In this document: positions 1-6,472 of the stretch, one piece after another
Numbering within the stretch: the first letter of the stretch is position 1
How the letters are laid out: each line of letters opens with the position of its first letter
Assembly (NCBI GenBank): GCA_021163175.1
Contig: JAGGXG010000131.1
Location: forward strand, 1 to 8,540
Direction: 5' to 3'
Length of the DNA: 8,540 nucleotides
Origin: Thermoplasmata archaeon
GTDB lineage: Archaea; Thermoplasmatota; E2; UBA202; JdFR-43
Program-made: the position numbers and the translations under genes
The notes under the pieces: model-generated
Seen by the model: only the letters and a program-made list of their open reading frames with translations
The model's database searches: none
Told to the model about the DNA's origin: nothing

Positions 1-1
1 A

Positions 2-97
2 AATTCGATTCTTTTCATAAAAATGATGGATGAATACCTGCAGAAAAATGGAATCCTGATAAAGACTGGAAAAAGGAGATATAGAATGAGATTATGA
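2..97 (+). CDS. C-terminal tail of an unidentified protein (5' end outside window)
   Basis: An open frame enters from the left edge and runs 31 codons to a TGA at 95-97. The tail is basic and helical at first (MMDEYLQKNGILIK), then ends in an Arg/Lys-rich stretch (TGKRRYRMRL). This resembles the closing helix and wing of a winged-helix or a basic RNA/DNA-binding tail, but that is only an impression. It converges with the GGGP synthase gene and overlaps its stop region by 6 bases (92-97), so there is no room for a separate terminator. I do not recognise the family. The codon use (AGA, AGG, ATA) matches the neighbouring genes, which supports it as real coding sequence. Confidence 0.5.
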   Translation, partial: NSILFIKMMDEYLQKNGILIKTGKRRYRMRL

Positions 98-811
98 TTT
101 TATTGCCTCTATTATTTCTTTAAGGCGTGAAACATTCTCCTCCAGCAAACTTCCTGTTACAATAACATTCGCTCCAGCCTCTATCTTTTTTCTCGCTTCC
201 TTCCCGCTCTTTATGCCGCCGCCGACCATTATCGGCAGGTTTGTGTTTTTCCTTGCCTCTTTTATCATCTCATCTGGAACTGGCTTCTCAGCATTTGAGC
301 CTGCTTCAAGATAAATAACATCGAAACCAATGCATTCTGCATATAGAATATAGTTGATCAGCTTTTCAATATCTTCCTCGCCAATTCTATCAAGATTCAC
401 CTTTTTTTCTACCGTGGTTGGCTCTCTGCTTGTGCTTATCACTATGTAGGCTGTGGCAATTGGTTTTATTCCATATTTTTTGACCATTCTCGCTCCCTTC
501 AACTGCTCTCCCTTCCTGTATTCAAAATCGAGGGAATTAACCAGATCCATGAAAAGAATGTAATCTGCATTCTCCGCTATAACATCTGCTGAATTTGGAA
601 ATATTATTACTGGCAGGTTCGAATTTTTCTTTATTTCCCTTATCGTTTCATATACAATTTTGTTGCCTCTTACTGTTGAGCCACCAACCATTATCGCATC
701 GCTTCCATATTTCTCGCATATCGCCGCCATTTTTCCCGCTTCTACTGGCTCTTGTTTGTCAGGGTCTATCAATGAGAAGTGTTTTTTGCCTTCCTTCATT
801 TCATCTATCAT
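92..811 (-). CDS. Geranylgeranylglyceryl phosphate synthase (PcrB/GGGPS family)
   Basis: This enzyme joins sn-glycerol-1-phosphate to geranylgeranyl diphosphate, making the first ether bond of archaeal membrane lipids. The 239-residue protein is a normal length for the family and has the (beta/alpha)8 signature in order: LIDPDK at 14-19, GGST at 43-46 (phosphate binding), FP at 71-72, NS at 92-93, YIV at 122-124, YLEAGS at 167-172, GGGI at 197-200 and TG at 219-220. The spacing looks like the group II (PcrB-like archaeal) enzymes; assigning it by eye is an inference. The ATG at 811 lies about 25 bases after a TATA-like TTTTTTTAAC (minus strand, 831-840), so a leaderless message is likely. It lies 61 bases after thiDN on the same strand. 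It is a strong marker that the DNA is archaeal, although PcrB homologues also occur in some bacteria. Confidence 0.95.
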   Translation of the reverse strand: MIDEMKEGKKHFSLIDPDKQEPVEAGKMAAICEKYGSDAIMVGGSTVRGNKIVYETIREIKKNSNLPVIIFPNSADVIAENADYILFMDLVNSLDFEYRKGEQLKGARMVKKYGIKPIATAYIVISTSREPTTVEKKVNLDRIGEEDIEKLINYILYAECIGFDVIYLEAGSNAEKPVPDEMIKEARKNTNLPIMVGGGIKSGKEARKKIEAGANVIVTGSLLEENVSRLKEIIEAIKS

Positions 812-830
812 TTGTTTGACAATAGCAGGC

Positions 831-840
831 GTTAAAAAAA
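831..840 (-). promoter_or_regulatory. TATA-like box for the GGGP synthase gene
   Basis: The minus strand reads TTTTTTTAAC here, centred about 25 bases before the ATG at 811. A purine-rich stretch with a perfect 8-base tandem duplication (843-850 and 851-858) lies just upstream, in the usual place of the BRE. The spacing implies a leaderless transcript. This is inferred from position and composition only. Confidence 0.5.
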
Positions 841-872
841 TTTTTCTCTATTTCTCTATTTACCTTAACACA

Positions 873-2207
873 CTATAACGAATCCTTCAACTTATAAAAT
901 TTTTTTAAGACATCCATCGGATTTTTTCCAAATATTAAAATCATCGCTTCTTTTCCAATGTCTCCTTTATGATATATCAAATCTGGCATTTTTCCAGCTT
1001 TTTTTATAGCATTTTCCATCCCCCATGGAATAGTTGCTCCTTCTTTCCTTTTTATTCTTTCTGGCTCTTCTCTCCGATCGTAATACGCTACCGTAAAACG
1101 CTTTTCAGCAGCCCTTATAATCTTCTCATCATATTTTATATTCATCACCGCCCTTATATCTTCGTCATATTCCATTGCTTTCATCAACGCTTTTGCAAGA
1201 TGCTTTGATGCGCCAAAATCTATCTCTCCTTTCAAAATAACATTTTTTCCTTTAACAATTCTTCCATCTACAGCAGCTATGGCAGCAATTCCATCAACAT
1301 ATTCTTTTGGCAGCGAATACGCAAAATTCGTTCCAACTTCTGGAATGAAATTCATGAAATCCCTGCATTTTACAATTTCATCAACCGCTTTTTTTAACAT
1401 TGAATAAACATTCCATTTTTCGTATGGGATGCGCATATATGCAACATGATTCACGGGGCAATGTCCCTTTCCAATTTTTGCTCCATGTTTTATAGCAATC
1501 GTTATGTATTCTTCTGCTATTTTTATTGCATCCTCAACACTTTTTCCCTTTGCTAAATTCGCCGTTATGGCAGCAGAAAAACTGCAGCCCACGCCGTGGG
1601 TGCAGCCCTGCTGCCATGCTTTCGAATACTTCTTTACCTTTCCATTATGATAGAGTATGTCTGTGGCTCTCTTCCCTTTTAAATGCCCTCCTTTTATCAA
1701 AACATATTCTATGCCTTCCTTGGCAATCATTTCAGCAGCTTTGATTGCATCTTCCATGCCATTTATTTCAAATCCTGCAAGAGTTTCAGCCTCATCTTTA
1801 TTTGGCGTTATTATCGTAGCCATGTCAAAAATATATTTTTTTAAAGCCTCGATGGCGTTTTCTTTAAGCAACGTTGCCCCACTTTTTGAAACCATCACAG
1901 GATCCACGACGAGGGAAATGCCATAGCCACGCAAAGCCTTCGCAACACTTCTTACTATGGAAGCATCGAACAACATTCCTGTTTTTGCAGCATCCACACC
2001 AATGTCATCAATAGCAGCCCTTATTTGCTTCTCAACCATGCTGGGAGGCAGGGAATGAATGCCTTTGATTTCCATGGTATTCTGAGCTGTTACAGCAGTA
2101 ATGGCAGCCATGCCATATACGCCAAATGATGCAAAAGTTTTTATGTCTGCCAGCACGCCTGCGCCGCCGCCGCTATCGATGCCTGCTATCGTTAATGCTT
2201 TTTTCAT
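873..2207 (-). CDS. Bifunctional HMP/HMP-P kinase and thiamine-phosphate synthase (ThiD-ThiN fusion)
   Basis: The N-terminal domain (about 1-258) phosphorylates hydroxymethylpyrimidine and its monophosphate. The C-terminal ThiN domain (about 265-440) joins HMP-PP to thiazole phosphate to give thiamine monophosphate, replacing ThiE in many archaea. ThiD evidence is the start GIDSGGGAGVLADIKTF (9-25), TAVTAQNT (37-44), VVDPVMVSKSG (100-110), TPNKDEAE (134-141) and the anion-hole and catalytic region THGVGCSFSAAI (203-214) with C208. ThiN evidence is AYYDRREEPE (374-383), EGATIPWGMENA (389-400) and PDLIYHKGDIGKEAM (408-422). The 444-residue length is as expected for the fusion and both halves look intact. 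The ATG at 2207 gives the canonical ThiD start and lies about 27 bases after an A5T6 element. It follows the uspA-like gene by 33 bases. I see no TPP riboswitch upstream. Confidence 0.95.
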   Translation of the reverse strand: MKKALTIAGIDSGGGAGVLADIKTFASFGVYGMAAITAVTAQNTMEIKGIHSLPPSMVEKQIRAAIDDIGVDAAKTGMLFDASIVRSVAKALRGYGISLVVDPVMVSKSGATLLKENAIEALKKYIFDMATIITPNKDEAETLAGFEINGMEDAIKAAEMIAKEGIEYVLIKGGHLKGKRATDILYHNGKVKKYSKAWQQGCTHGVGCSFSAAITANLAKGKSVEDAIKIAEEYITIAIKHGAKIGKGHCPVNHVAYMRIPYEKWNVYSMLKKAVDEIVKCRDFMNFIPEVGTNFAYSLPKEYVDGIAAIAAVDGRIVKGKNVILKGEIDFGASKHLAKALMKAMEYDEDIRAVMNIKYDEKIIRAAEKRFTVAYYDRREEPERIKRKEGATIPWGMENAIKKAGKMPDLIYHKGDIGKEAMILIFGKNPMDVLKKFYKLKDSL

Positions 2208-2228
2208 GGTATTATATTTGCTGCCATC

Positions 2229-2240
2229 AAAAATTTTTTG
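2229..2240 (-). promoter_or_regulatory. TATA-like box for thiDN
   Basis: The minus strand reads CAAAAAATTTTT, centred about 27 bases before the ATG at 2207. It lies in the 33-base gap after the upstream UspA gene, so thiDN may have its own leaderless start as well as read-through. A second AT-rich stretch (2211-2218) is too near the ATG to serve. Confidence 0.45.
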
Positions 2241-2675
2241 CTACCTTACAATCATTACAGAGCATGGGGCATGATGCAAAACCTTTTCAGATACGCTTCC
2301 TATAAGTATTCTCTCAATTGCACTTCTTCCCCTGCTTCCCATAACAATCAAATCATTCTTGTTTGCAAACTTTATTATTTCCTCAGATGGAATTCCTTCA
2401 ACAATTTTTTTAATGACTCTAACTCCGTTCCTTTTACCCATTTTTGCAACCTCATTTAAAACAATCTCTGCTTCCTTTCTCAGCAGCATTGAAAAATCAG
2501 GAGAAAGCATATCGCTTCCAATTCCATAGTTTATTGTGAGAGATGCATCTATAACGTATAAAGCTGTTATGCTTTGCTTCAGATACTTTGCAATGTATAT
2601 TGCTTTCTTCGCCGCCTTTTTTGCTTCTTCAGAGCCATCAACAGGCACAATAATTTTTCCAATCTCCCTTGCCAT
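2241..2675 (-). CDS. Universal stress protein, UspA family, ATP-binding type
   Basis: The product is a single-domain cytoplasmic UspA-family protein of 144 residues, the usual length. It opens with KIIVPVDGSEEA (7-18), where the Asp normally contacts the adenine nucleotide, and has the ATP-binding signature G-x2-G-x9-G-S at G113, G116, G126 and S127, followed by KVLHHAPCSVMIVR at the C-terminus. Members usually form dimers and bind ATP; their physiological role is often unknown. An in-frame TTG at 2687 would add four residues, but I prefer the ATG at 2675. That start fits the family N-terminus and lies about 25 bases after a TATA-like TTATTTAT. The gene is divergent from the 438-residue orphan gene, with 68 bases between the start codons, and is upstream of thiDN. 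No functional link to thiamine synthesis is evident. Confidence 0.93.
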   Translation of the reverse strand: MAREIGKIIVPVDGSEEAKKAAKKAIYIAKYLKQSITALYVIDASLTINYGIGSDMLSPDFSMLLRKEAEIVLNEVAKMGKRNGVRVIKKIVEGIPSEEIIKFANKNDLIVMGSRGRSAIERILIGSVSEKVLHHAPCSVMIVR

Positions 2676-2695
2676 ATGTTTAATCAAATGGCAAC

Positions 2696-2703
2696 ATAAA
2701 TAA
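2696..2703 (-). promoter_or_regulatory. TATA-like box for the UspA-family gene
   Basis: The minus strand reads TTATTTAT, centred about 25 bases before the ATG at 2675. That distance supports the ATG rather than the upstream TTG at 2687 as the start. It is back to back with the forward TATA element at 2721-2728, forming a compact divergent promoter region. Confidence 0.5.
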
Positions 2704-2720
2704 TTTTGGCAAAAGAATGA

Positions 2721-2728
2721 TATAAAAT
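2721..2728 (+). promoter_or_regulatory. TATA-like box for the 438-residue orphan gene
   Basis: TATAAAAT, preceded by the purine-rich AAAAGAATGA, lies about 20 bases before the ATG at 2744. The spacing is a few bases shorter than the usual 25-27, so transcription may begin a few bases inside the annotated ATG, or the box extends upstream (GATATA). No ribosome binding site is seen. Confidence 0.5.
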
Positions 2729-2743
2729 GCAGCCATTATTTTT

Positions 2744-4060
2744 ATGCAATACAAGATAAGGATAGCAACGAAACAGCATGAAAAGAAAATCATTGATATG
2801 GCAAAAAAGCTGAAGAAGAATCCATATATGATTTTACCGGAATGCAGGAGCAAAAAGAATCCTTTTGAAAAAATGAAGAAAACCATAGATAAATTTGATG
2901 ATGGCTCATTTCTTCAAAAAGTTGCTAAGGGAAAGGATTTGCTCGCCGCCCTTGCTTTAACCATATTGATGGCAAATGAGAAAAAAATTCCATATCTTGC
3001 TTATAAAAAAATTGGCAATGAAAGCGTGTTATATGCCAAAAGAGGGAAAGCAAAAGATGAATATTTGATAGCCATTCAAAACTGGGATAAGCCAAATTTA
3101 CGTTTGCTCGGCTACACAAATTTTGCGAAAAAGAAAAAGGTGAATTTGTTTTCAATGCCAGATAAAATAATATGCGCGGATGAAATGCCGAAAGAATTCA
3201 TTGAATTTTTGAAAGAAAAATTTGAATGCAGGGAAAAAGAATACATATCCATAAAATGGAATGGAAACGAAATAAAAGTGTGCGGCGACGGAAATAGCCT
3301 GGCGGAAATGAGCCAGTATTTTTACTATCCAGATTTCTGGAAAAAAGCAAGCATAGATGTTTTTGCAGAAGTGATAAAATGCCAGAAAAATTGTGAGGAA
3401 TGCATAATTGAAGATGAGCTAAAGCAAAAACCAGATCCTTCTTTTTATGTCAAAGGTCGTCAGACCGATAGAAAATACATACAGAATTACAAGGATATGG
3501 TGATGTGGGGCATTGAAAAGAAAAAGGTTTTCATAGTTGGTGGAAAATGTTATGGAAACGATGTTGATGAAATGATTTCCTTATTGAAACCCAAAGAATG
3601 GGAGAAAGATTTTGTTAGAGAAATTCTCGAAAAGGAGAAAAATGCAATAATTCTGGAGCAAGCATCTTCAGCAAAATTGCTTGAGAAATATGGAATAGAT
3701 ACAAATGAGTTGAAAAGGAAATGGAAGGAGGCAAAAAAGAAAGCATTACTTTCTGAGTTGCCAAGTGTTGAAGGAGGAAAACTTACGAAATTCATAGATG
3801 AAATGGCGAGAGCGTATATTACTGAAGGAGTTGATGGGATAATGAAAGCAGCCAAGGGAAGAAAAATGGATGTAAAAGAGAAAGCTTTATTGTATGCTTT
3901 CCTCCTAGCCACAAATGCAAGGATAGAGGAATGGAAATATTCAAAAATGGAGAAAGAATTTGGAAAAGCATTAGCTAAGCATGTTAAAAAAATTTTGAAG
4001 GAACGAGGAGAGGAATATAAAAAAGCTGTTGAAGAGCTTGCGAGGATGGCGGGTGAATAA
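2744..4060 (+). CDS. Uncharacterised 438-residue protein with a C-x3-C-x2-C cluster
   Basis: I do not recognise the family. The protein appears cytoplasmic: no signal peptide or membrane segment, and very rich in Lys and Glu. Three regions can be seen. Residues 1-135 are basic and helical, then mixed, with a small hydrophobic helix near 65-77. Residues 135-275 contain all but one of the eight cysteines, including C213-x3-C217-x2-C220, flanked by C180 and C269 and the hydrophobic strand VFIVGGKC (262-269). Residues 280-438 look largely alpha-helical and charged. The cysteine cluster suggests a metal site, but it lacks the context of a radical SAM enzyme. The gene has its own TATA-like box, and its TAA abuts directly the ATG of the Nudix gene, so the two are probably co-transcribed and may be linked in function. 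Codon use matches the neighbours. Confidence 0.85.
   Translation: MQYKIRIATKQHEKKIIDMAKKLKKNPYMILPECRSKKNPFEKMKKTIDKFDDGSFLQKVAKGKDLLAALALTILMANEKKIPYLAYKKIGNESVLYAKRGKAKDEYLIAIQNWDKPNLRLLGYTNFAKKKKVNLFSMPDKIICADEMPKEFIEFLKEKFECREKEYISIKWNGNEIKVCGDGNSLAEMSQYFYYPDFWKKASIDVFAEVIKCQKNCEECIIEDELKQKPDPSFYVKGRQTDRKYIQNYKDMVMWGIEKKKVFIVGGKCYGNDVDEMISLLKPKEWEKDFVREILEKEKNAIILEQASSAKLLEKYGIDTNELKRKWKEAKKKALLSELPSVEGGKLTKFIDEMARAYITEGVDGIMKAAKGRKMDVKEKALLYAFLLATNARIEEWKYSKMEKEFGKALAKHVKKILKERGEEYKKAVEELARMAGE
4052..4056 (+). promoter_or_regulatory. Ribosome binding site GGTGA for the Nudix gene
   Basis: GGTGA sits inside the last codons of the upstream gene, four bases before the ATG at 4061, and is complementary to the archaeal 16S 3' end (UCACCUCC). 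It supports that ATG and suggests translation of the Nudix gene is coupled to the upstream gene. Confidence 0.6.
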
Positions 4061-4480
4061 ATGCCGGTGGAAAAAAGTTGCGGCGCCGTCATATTCTGCG
4101 GGCGGGAATATTTACTGCTCAAATATGGATGGGGGCACTGGGGATTCGTTAAGGGAAATATTGAGGAGGGCGAAAGCATGGAGGAGACTTTTTTTAGGGA
4201 AGCGGAGGAGGAGGCTGGTTTGAAAAGAGAGAATTTGAAGATAATAGAAGGCTTTAAAGAGAAAATAAGCTATTTTTACAGGAAAGAGGGAAACACGATA
4301 TTCAAGGTAGTTGTTTATTTGCTTGCGGAAAGCAATACAAAAGATGTTAAGCTATCTTTTGAGCATACAGATTATGCATGGCTGCCATTCGAGGAGGCAA
4401 TAGAAAGAATAACATATGATGGAGATAAAAAAGTTTTAAGAAAAGCTCACGAATTTCTGAAGAAAATTGGGAAAATGTGA
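4061..4480 (+). CDS. Nudix hydrolase, bis(5'-nucleosyl)-tetraphosphatase (Ap4A hydrolase) type
   Basis: The 139-residue protein is a single Nudix domain. It has the full Nudix box G-x5-E-x7-R-E-U-x-E-E-x-G-U: G32, E38, R46, E47, E50, E51, G53 and L54, which bind the catalytic Mg2+. Features typical of the Ap4A branch are SCGAVIF near the start (6-12), WGFVKG before the box (27-32), SYFYRKEG (70-77), TIFKVVVYLLAE (79-90) and the SFEHTDYAWLPFEEA segment (99-113). Members cleave Ap4A asymmetrically to ATP and AMP and keep alarmone-like dinucleotides low. A related NTP-pyrophosphohydrolase specificity is possible and cannot be excluded by eye. The start follows the TAA of the orphan gene with zero spacing. 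NMD3 follows after 38 bases with its own TATA-like box. Confidence 0.9.
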   Translation: MPVEKSCGAVIFCGREYLLLKYGWGHWGFVKGNIEEGESMEETFFREAEEEAGLKRENLKIIEGFKEKISYFYRKEGNTIFKVVVYLLAESNTKDVKLSFEHTDYAWLPFEEAIERITYDGDKKVLRKAHEFLKKIGKM

Positions 4481-4488
4481 TGCTTATG

Positions 4489-4496
4489 TTTAAATA
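4489..4496 (+). promoter_or_regulatory. TATA-like box for nmd3
   Basis: TTTAAATA lies in the 38-base gap after the Nudix gene, centred about 26 bases before the ATG at 4519. This is the expected distance for a leaderless transcript and marks the start of a new unit. Confidence 0.6.
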
Positions 4497-4518
4497 GGCG
4501 TGCATTTATTAGCAAAAA

Positions 4519-5472
4519 ATGATGTGCGTTGAATGCGGAAAAGAAACGGAGAAGCTATACAATGGGCTATGCATAGACTGTTATCTAAAGAAAAAAAGAT
4601 TCTTTGATATTCCTTCTCAAGTACTCATAAAGGTATGCAGGAATTGTGGAGCTTACAGCATAGATGGGGAATGGAAGCATGAAAGGCTGGAAAACATAAT
4701 TGAAGAATACTTCCGCAAAAATATACGCCATGAAATAGATTGCAAGCTTGAAATAGATTTTGAAAACAGAATTGCAAGATGCACTGGCTATTTTGAAGGA
4801 AGGAAGATTATAGAAGAGAGAAAATTTGAAATAAGATTTAAAAAAAGGTTATGCGAGAAATGTTCCCTTAAGAAAGGTGGATATTTTGAAGCGATATTGC
4901 AAATAAGAAAGAAGGATTTAAGCAAGAAACTTGAAAAGGAGATGGAGGAAGTTATCACAAAGAGAGTTGAAGAAGGAAATTCATTTATAATGAAGAAGGA
5001 AAGAGTGGAAGAAGGCTTGAATTATTATATAGGGAGTAAAAAAGTTGCTCATTCAATTGCAAGAGAGCTGAAAAATTTTTACAAGGCGGAATATAAAAGC
5101 TCTTCTTCCCTCGTCGGAATGAAGGATGGTGTTGAAGTATATAGAGATACATATCTTGTAAGGTTTCCAGAATATGGAGTTGGAACATTCATTAAATTGG
5201 GTGGCGATGTATATAGAATAGAAGGGATAGGGAAGAAAATAGAGTTGATTTCATTGAATGGAGAGAAAAAATATATTTACAGGGATGAAATGAAAAAGGC
5301 TAAGATAATGGATTTGAAAACAAGAGATGCAATTGTCTTGCATGAAGATAAGGAAGGCGTTTATATAATGGATTCAAAAACATATAAGACATATTTCGTC
5401 GACAAAAAGGCAAAGGGAAAGGAAAAAGTAAGGATCGTTGAATATGATGGAAAGATATATGTGATAGAATGA
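4519..5472 (+). CDS. Archaeal NMD3 family protein
   Basis: Eukaryotic Nmd3 is the adaptor that loads the 60S ribosomal subunit for nuclear export. Archaea have no nucleus, and their shorter homologue is thought to act in large-subunit maturation or quality control, though its role is not settled. The 317-residue protein shows the family zinc ligands as four CxxC pairs: C3/C6, C18/C21, C40/C43 and C112/C115, with the intervening GAYSIDGEW and a beta-rich segment. A charged helical region follows at about 132-190. The C-terminal part (about 205-317) contains RFPEYGVGTFIKLGGDVYRI-like beta strands, consistent with the eIF5A-like SH3/OB portion of Nmd3. Two ATGs are possible (4519 and 4522); either suits a leaderless start. 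Its TGA overlaps the HAD gene start by four bases. NMD3 is a good marker of archaeal origin. Confidence 0.92.
   Translation: MMCVECGKETEKLYNGLCIDCYLKKKRFFDIPSQVLIKVCRNCGAYSIDGEWKHERLENIIEEYFRKNIRHEIDCKLEIDFENRIARCTGYFEGRKIIEERKFEIRFKKRLCEKCSLKKGGYFEAILQIRKKDLSKKLEKEMEEVITKRVEEGNSFIMKKERVEEGLNYYIGSKKVAHSIARELKNFYKAEYKSSSSLVGMKDGVEVYRDTYLVRFPEYGVGTFIKLGGDVYRIEGIGKKIELISLNGEKKYIYRDEMKKAKIMDLKTRDAIVLHEDKEGVYIMDSKTYKTYFVDKKAKGKEKVRIVEYDGKIYVIE
5461..5465 (+). promoter_or_regulatory. Ribosome binding site GTGAT for the HAD gene
   Basis: GTGAT, within the last codons of nmd3 and three bases before the ATG at 5469, matches the tail of the archaeal Shine-Dalgarno sequence GGAGGTGAT. Together with the ATGA overlap it indicates coupled translation. 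Confidence 0.45.
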
Positions 5473-6101
5473 ATGTGATATCATTTGATTTGGATGGAAC
5501 ACTTGTAAAAATGGATTTTGTCGATGCTGTATGGCTTGAGGAAATTCCAAGAGAGTATGCAAAAAGGAATGGAATGAGTTTTGAAGAAGCTAAAAGATAC
5601 ATCGAGGAAGAATATTTGAAGATTGGTCCAGAAGCAATAGAATGGTATGATATAAATTACTGGCTGAATAAATTCAATTTAAAAATGGATTATAAAGAAA
5701 TATTCAAAAAATGCAGGAATAAACTTGAAGTATATGATGATGCATTAAAAGCTCTTGAAATGCTGAAGGAAAGGAATCTTATAATAATATCTAATGCCGC
5801 TATCGAATTCATTGAATTTGAAATGAATGAGCTTGGTCTAAAAAAATATTTTAGCCATGTTTTTTCCGCAGTCAGTCATTTCAATAAAACGAAGAAAGAC
5901 AGCGATGTTTACAAACAAGTATGCAAAAAAATTGGGATAGGATGCGGCAGCTTAATTCATGTTGGCGACAATTATGAATTTGATTATATCGCCGCCAGAA
6001 ATGCTGGAGCAAGAGCTTACTATCTCGACAGGCATGAAAATGAAGACGGCAGTCATGTTGTATATAGCCTTGTTGAATTTGCGGAAAAGGTGATGAAATG
6101 A
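5469..6101 (+). CDS. HAD-superfamily hydrolase (subfamily IA-like phosphatase)
   Basis: The 210-residue protein has all four HAD motifs: motif I DLDGT with nucleophile D7 and acid D9, motif II S108 in IIISNA, motif III K143 (KKDSDVYKQV, resembling the common KPDP segment), and motif IV GDNYEFD with D167 and D172, followed by AARNAGARAYYLD. The alpha-helical cap lies between motif I and motif II (about 15-90). Such proteins are usually small-molecule phosphatases; the substrate cannot be told from sequence. The start ATG overlaps the nmd3 stop as ATGA, and its own stop overlaps the next gene in the same way. This suggests a three-gene operon and a possible but unproven link to ribosome-related or glycan-related metabolism. 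Confidence 0.9.
   Translation: MNVISFDLDGTLVKMDFVDAVWLEEIPREYAKRNGMSFEEAKRYIEEEYLKIGPEAIEWYDINYWLNKFNLKMDYKEIFKKCRNKLEVYDDALKALEMLKERNLIIISNAAIEFIEFEMNELGLKKYFSHVFSAVSHFNKTKKDSDVYKQVCKKIGIGCGSLIHVGDNYEFDYIAARNAGARAYYLDRHENEDGSHVVYSLVEFAEKVMK
6087..6094 (+). promoter_or_regulatory. Ribosome binding site AAGGTGAT for the membrane-anchored protein
   Basis: AAGGTGAT lies three bases before the ATG at 6098, within the last codons of the HAD gene. It is the best Shine-Dalgarno match in the window and fixes the start of the next gene. Confidence 0.65.
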
Positions 6102-6472
6102 GGCTATGGCAAAAGATTATTCTTCTTTTCTTTTCCATCGTTTTAATTGCATTTTTCATAAAATGGTGGATGAGTTATGAGCCGATGGAAATATATGTAG
6201 TAAATAAAGGAAATGAAAGCATCAACGTTAGCATTGTTTTAACGGCAATTGATGGAAGGGAATTCCTTAACTCAAGTTTTGTCCTCGCTTCAAATGAAAG
6301 CAGAACATTTTCCAATATAACGAATCTTGCTGGGAATTATTTTATAGAAGTTAGAGCAGGGAATTTGAGTGAGGAAAGGAAAATAAAATTCGGGAAATAT
6401 TTTGAAAGGATAGACGTTGTCATAGGAAATGAAATCACAATAAGGAATGAGAGAACAGGTGTGCATTTTTAA
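6098..6472 (+). CDS. Small membrane-anchored exported protein rich in N-glycosylation sequons
   Basis: I recognise no named family. The 124 residues begin MRLWQK, followed by one hydrophobic segment (about 7-21) and then aromatic KWWMSYEP, which suggests an N-terminal anchor or uncleaved signal with the remaining ~100 residues outside. The outer part alternates polar and hydrophobic residues like a small beta-sandwich (IYVVNKGNESINVSIVLTA-type strands), similar in style to CARDB or Ig-like archaeal surface domains. It carries six N-x-S/T sequons: N39, N43, N58, N66, N73 and N89, all on the predicted outer side. It is the third gene of the nmd3-HAD unit through an ATGA overlap and a strong ribosome binding site. 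Its link to NMD3 may simply be co-transcription. Confidence 0.8.
   Translation: MRLWQKIILLFFSIVLIAFFIKWWMSYEPMEIYVVNKGNESINVSIVLTAIDGREFLNSSFVLASNESRTFSNITNLAGNYFIEVRAGNLSEERKIKFGKYFERIDVVIGNEITIRNERTGVHF

Noticed and set aside
2208..2240. TPP riboswitch upstream of thiDN
   Set aside because: The gap after the preceding gene is only 33 bases, too short for the aptamer, and no conserved THI-box sequence is present.
3380..3403. C-x3-C-x2-C in the orphan protein read as a radical SAM motif
   Set aside because: The spacing matches, but the cluster lies at residue 213 of 438, lacks the aromatic residue usual before the last Cys, and no GGE, TIM-barrel or SAM-binding pattern is visible. A structural or metal-binding site is more likely.
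3550..4179. Long minus-strand open frame of 209 codons opposite the orphan gene
   Set aside because: It is the antisense shadow of a Lys/Glu-rich gene, giving a Ser/Phe-rich product with no recognisable domain and spanning the junction of two well-supported genes.
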